Origin: Pseudomonadota bacterium
GTDB taxonomy: Bacteria; Pseudomonadota; Gammaproteobacteria; Burkholderiales; Ferrovaceae
Direction: 5' to 3'
DNA length: 5,527 nucleotides
Assembly: GCA_021804705.1 (NCBI GenBank)
Contig: JAJZHC010000099.1
Coordinates: 1-5,527 of the forward strand
Shown: positions 4,692 to 5,527 of the stretch, one piece after another
Layout of the letters: each line of letters opens with the position of its first letter
How positions within the stretch are numbered: the stretch's first letter is position 1
Notes under the pieces: generated by a model
Told to the model about the DNA's origin: nothing
Seen by the model: only the letters and a program-made list of their open reading frames with translations
Database searches by the model: none
Position numbers and translations under genes: made by a program

Positions 4692-5291
4692 TCAACTCGG
4701 GGTGATGTCACGCAACCGGTGCAGAAGCCGGGCCAGGGCCTGGGCCCTGTGGCTGATCCGGTTTTTGTCCGTCACCGTCAGCTCCGCGGCCGTACAGCCT
4801 TGTTGCGGCAGGTAGAAGTAGGGATCGTAGCCGAACCCTTCCTGCCCCCGGGGAGACAGGACGACCTCTCCCTCCCAGCGCCCCTCGGCAATCAGGGGCT
4901 CGGGATCCTGTGCAGAACGCACCAGTACCAGCACACAGTAGTAATGGGCTCGCCGGTCCTTGACGCCCTGCAGCTCATGCACCAGCTTTTCGTTATTGCG
5001 CAGGTCGGATCTGGGTTCGCCGGCATAATGCGCTGAAATGACCCCTGGCGCCCCTCCCAACGCATCCACACAAAGACCGGAATCGTCCGACAGCGCGGGC
5101 AGCCCGCTATGAAACGCAGCATTCCTGGCCTTGGAGAGTGCGTTCTCAACAAAGGTGGGATGCGGTTCGGGCGCTTCTGCAATGTCAAGATCGTCCTGGG
5201 GGATCACCTCCCACCCCAAGGGCTGCAAGAGCGCCTGCAACTCTCGAAGCTTGCCTGCATTCCGGCTGGCCAGGACCAGGCGTTTCATCAT
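4692..5291 (-). CDS. rdgB: dITP/XTP pyrophosphatase (non-canonical purine NTPase, Ham1/RdgB family)
   Basis: RdgB hydrolyses dITP, ITP and XTP to monophosphates plus pyrophosphate, keeping deaminated purines out of DNA and RNA. From the ATG at 5291 it has 199 residues (E. coli RdgB: 197). Family motifs are present in order: the nucleotide-binding ASRNAGKLRE at 8-17 (Ser9, Asn11, Lys14), TFVENALSKA at 46-55, LSDDSGLCVDAL at 67-78, GEPRSD near 91-96, EGFGYDPYF at 151-159, and SHRAQAL at 180-186. In the usual GxxSARYAG segment His88 stands in place of Arg, a mild departure. Two tandem ATG codons (5291 and 5288) overlap the rph stop (ATGATGA); either could start translation, and the first gives the ATGA coupling seen elsewhere in this operon. 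A longer open frame to 5348 runs inside rph and is not the likely start. It lies 12 bp before hemW. Confidence 0.97.
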   Translation of the reverse strand: MMKRLVLASRNAGKLRELQALLQPLGWEVIPQDDLDIAEAPEPHPTFVENALSKARNAAFHSGLPALSDDSGLCVDALGGAPGVISAHYAGEPRSDLRNNEKLVHELQGVKDRRAHYYCVLVLVRSAQDPEPLIAEGRWEGEVVLSPRGQEGFGYDPYFYLPQQGCTAAELTVTDKNRISHRAQALARLLHRLRDITPS

Positions 5292-5527
5292 GCTACTTTG
5301 ACAGTCGATTCCAGGGCCCGTCGTTGCAGGACAAAAAGCTCCCTGCATCCAGCCGTCGCCAGATCCAGCAACATGTCCACCTCGGTACGGCGGAAAGGGG
5401 CGCCCTCAGCAGTGCCCTGAATCTCGACAAAGTGCCCATCAGCCGTCATCACCACGTTCATGTCCGTATCGCAGCAGGAATCCTCGTCATAATCCAGGTC
5501 CAGTACCGGAAACCCCTCGAAAATCCC
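5288..5527 (-). CDS. rph: Ribonuclease PH, C-terminal part (5' end outside window)
   Basis: RNase PH is a phosphorolytic 3'-to-5' exoribonuclease that trims nucleotides from the 3' ends of tRNA precursors; it forms a ring of six subunits. The window holds the last 79 codons, ending in TGA at 5290-5288. The peptide starts GIFEGFPVLDLDYDEDS and continues with TDMNVVMTADGHFVEIQGTA, EGAPFRRTEVDMLLDLA and the end ALESTVKVA. The block DLDYxEDS...TDMNVVMT...EIQGTAEG is the conserved RNase PH core with the acidic residues of the catalytic and metal-binding site. No frameshift or stop interrupts the visible part, unlike the rph-1 allele known in E. coli K-12. The stop overlaps the rdgB start as ATGA, a common rph-rdgB arrangement that suggests translational coupling. 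Confidence 0.97.
   Translation of the reverse strand, partial: GIFEGFPVLDLDYDEDSCCDTDMNVVMTADGHFVEIQGTAEGAPFRRTEVDMLLDLATAGCRELFVLQRRALESTVKVA

Noticed and set aside
4632..5036. Plus-strand GGAGGAGG followed by ATG at 4650 and a 128-codon open frame
   Set aside because: The SD-like string is the complement of hemW codons near its N-terminus, and the frame lies opposite rdgB and hemW with no recognisable protein features.

Overview
This 5.5 kb window is compact, GC-rich bacterial chromosome carrying only housekeeping genes. I see no mobile element, CRISPR array, phage gene or unexplained long gap. Protein motifs (MutY, ThiS/ThiG, TrmB, HemW, RdgB, RNase PH, Ogt, and the RapZ C-terminus) are typical of Proteobacteria. 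A rapZ gene meeting mutY, thiS-thiG-trmB, and rph-rdgB-hemW fit a beta-, gamma- or Acidithiobacillia-type genome. The genus cannot be fixed from the sequence alone.

Layout, left to right: the 3' end of rapZ (+, 1-86) collides with and overlaps mutY (-, 33-1109). Directly upstream of mutY is a tRNA-Gly(CCC) gene (-, 1129-1202), only 19 bp from the mutY start, so tRNA and mutY are probably one transcript. A 95-bp divergent promoter region (1203-1297) separates this unit from thiS-thiG-trmB (+, 1298-2986), in which the trmB start codon overlaps the thiG stop. The trmB stop interlocks with the stop of ogt. The right half is a leftward operon rph (partial) > rdgB > hemW > ogt (5527-2983), with ATGA start/stop overlaps at rph/rdgB and hemW/ogt.

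Functional themes: thiazole synthesis for thiamine (ThiS, ThiG); tRNA biology (tRNA-Gly, TrmB m7G46 methylation, RNase PH 3' trimming); and protection of the genome from damaged bases by three routes. These are RdgB (removes dITP/XTP from the nucleotide pool), Ogt (direct reversal of O6-alkylguanine) and MutY (removes A opposite 8-oxoG). HemW is a radical-SAM heme chaperone.

Nothing here looks like a new system. The points worth a second look concern architecture: a dyad-symmetric divergent promoter with an inverted repeat between the two promoters, the rapZ/mutY antisense overlap that encodes the MutY tail, a C9 homopolymer in hemW, the tRNA-mutY co-transcript, and frequent non-ATG starts (TTG for mutY and trmB, GTG for thiS).
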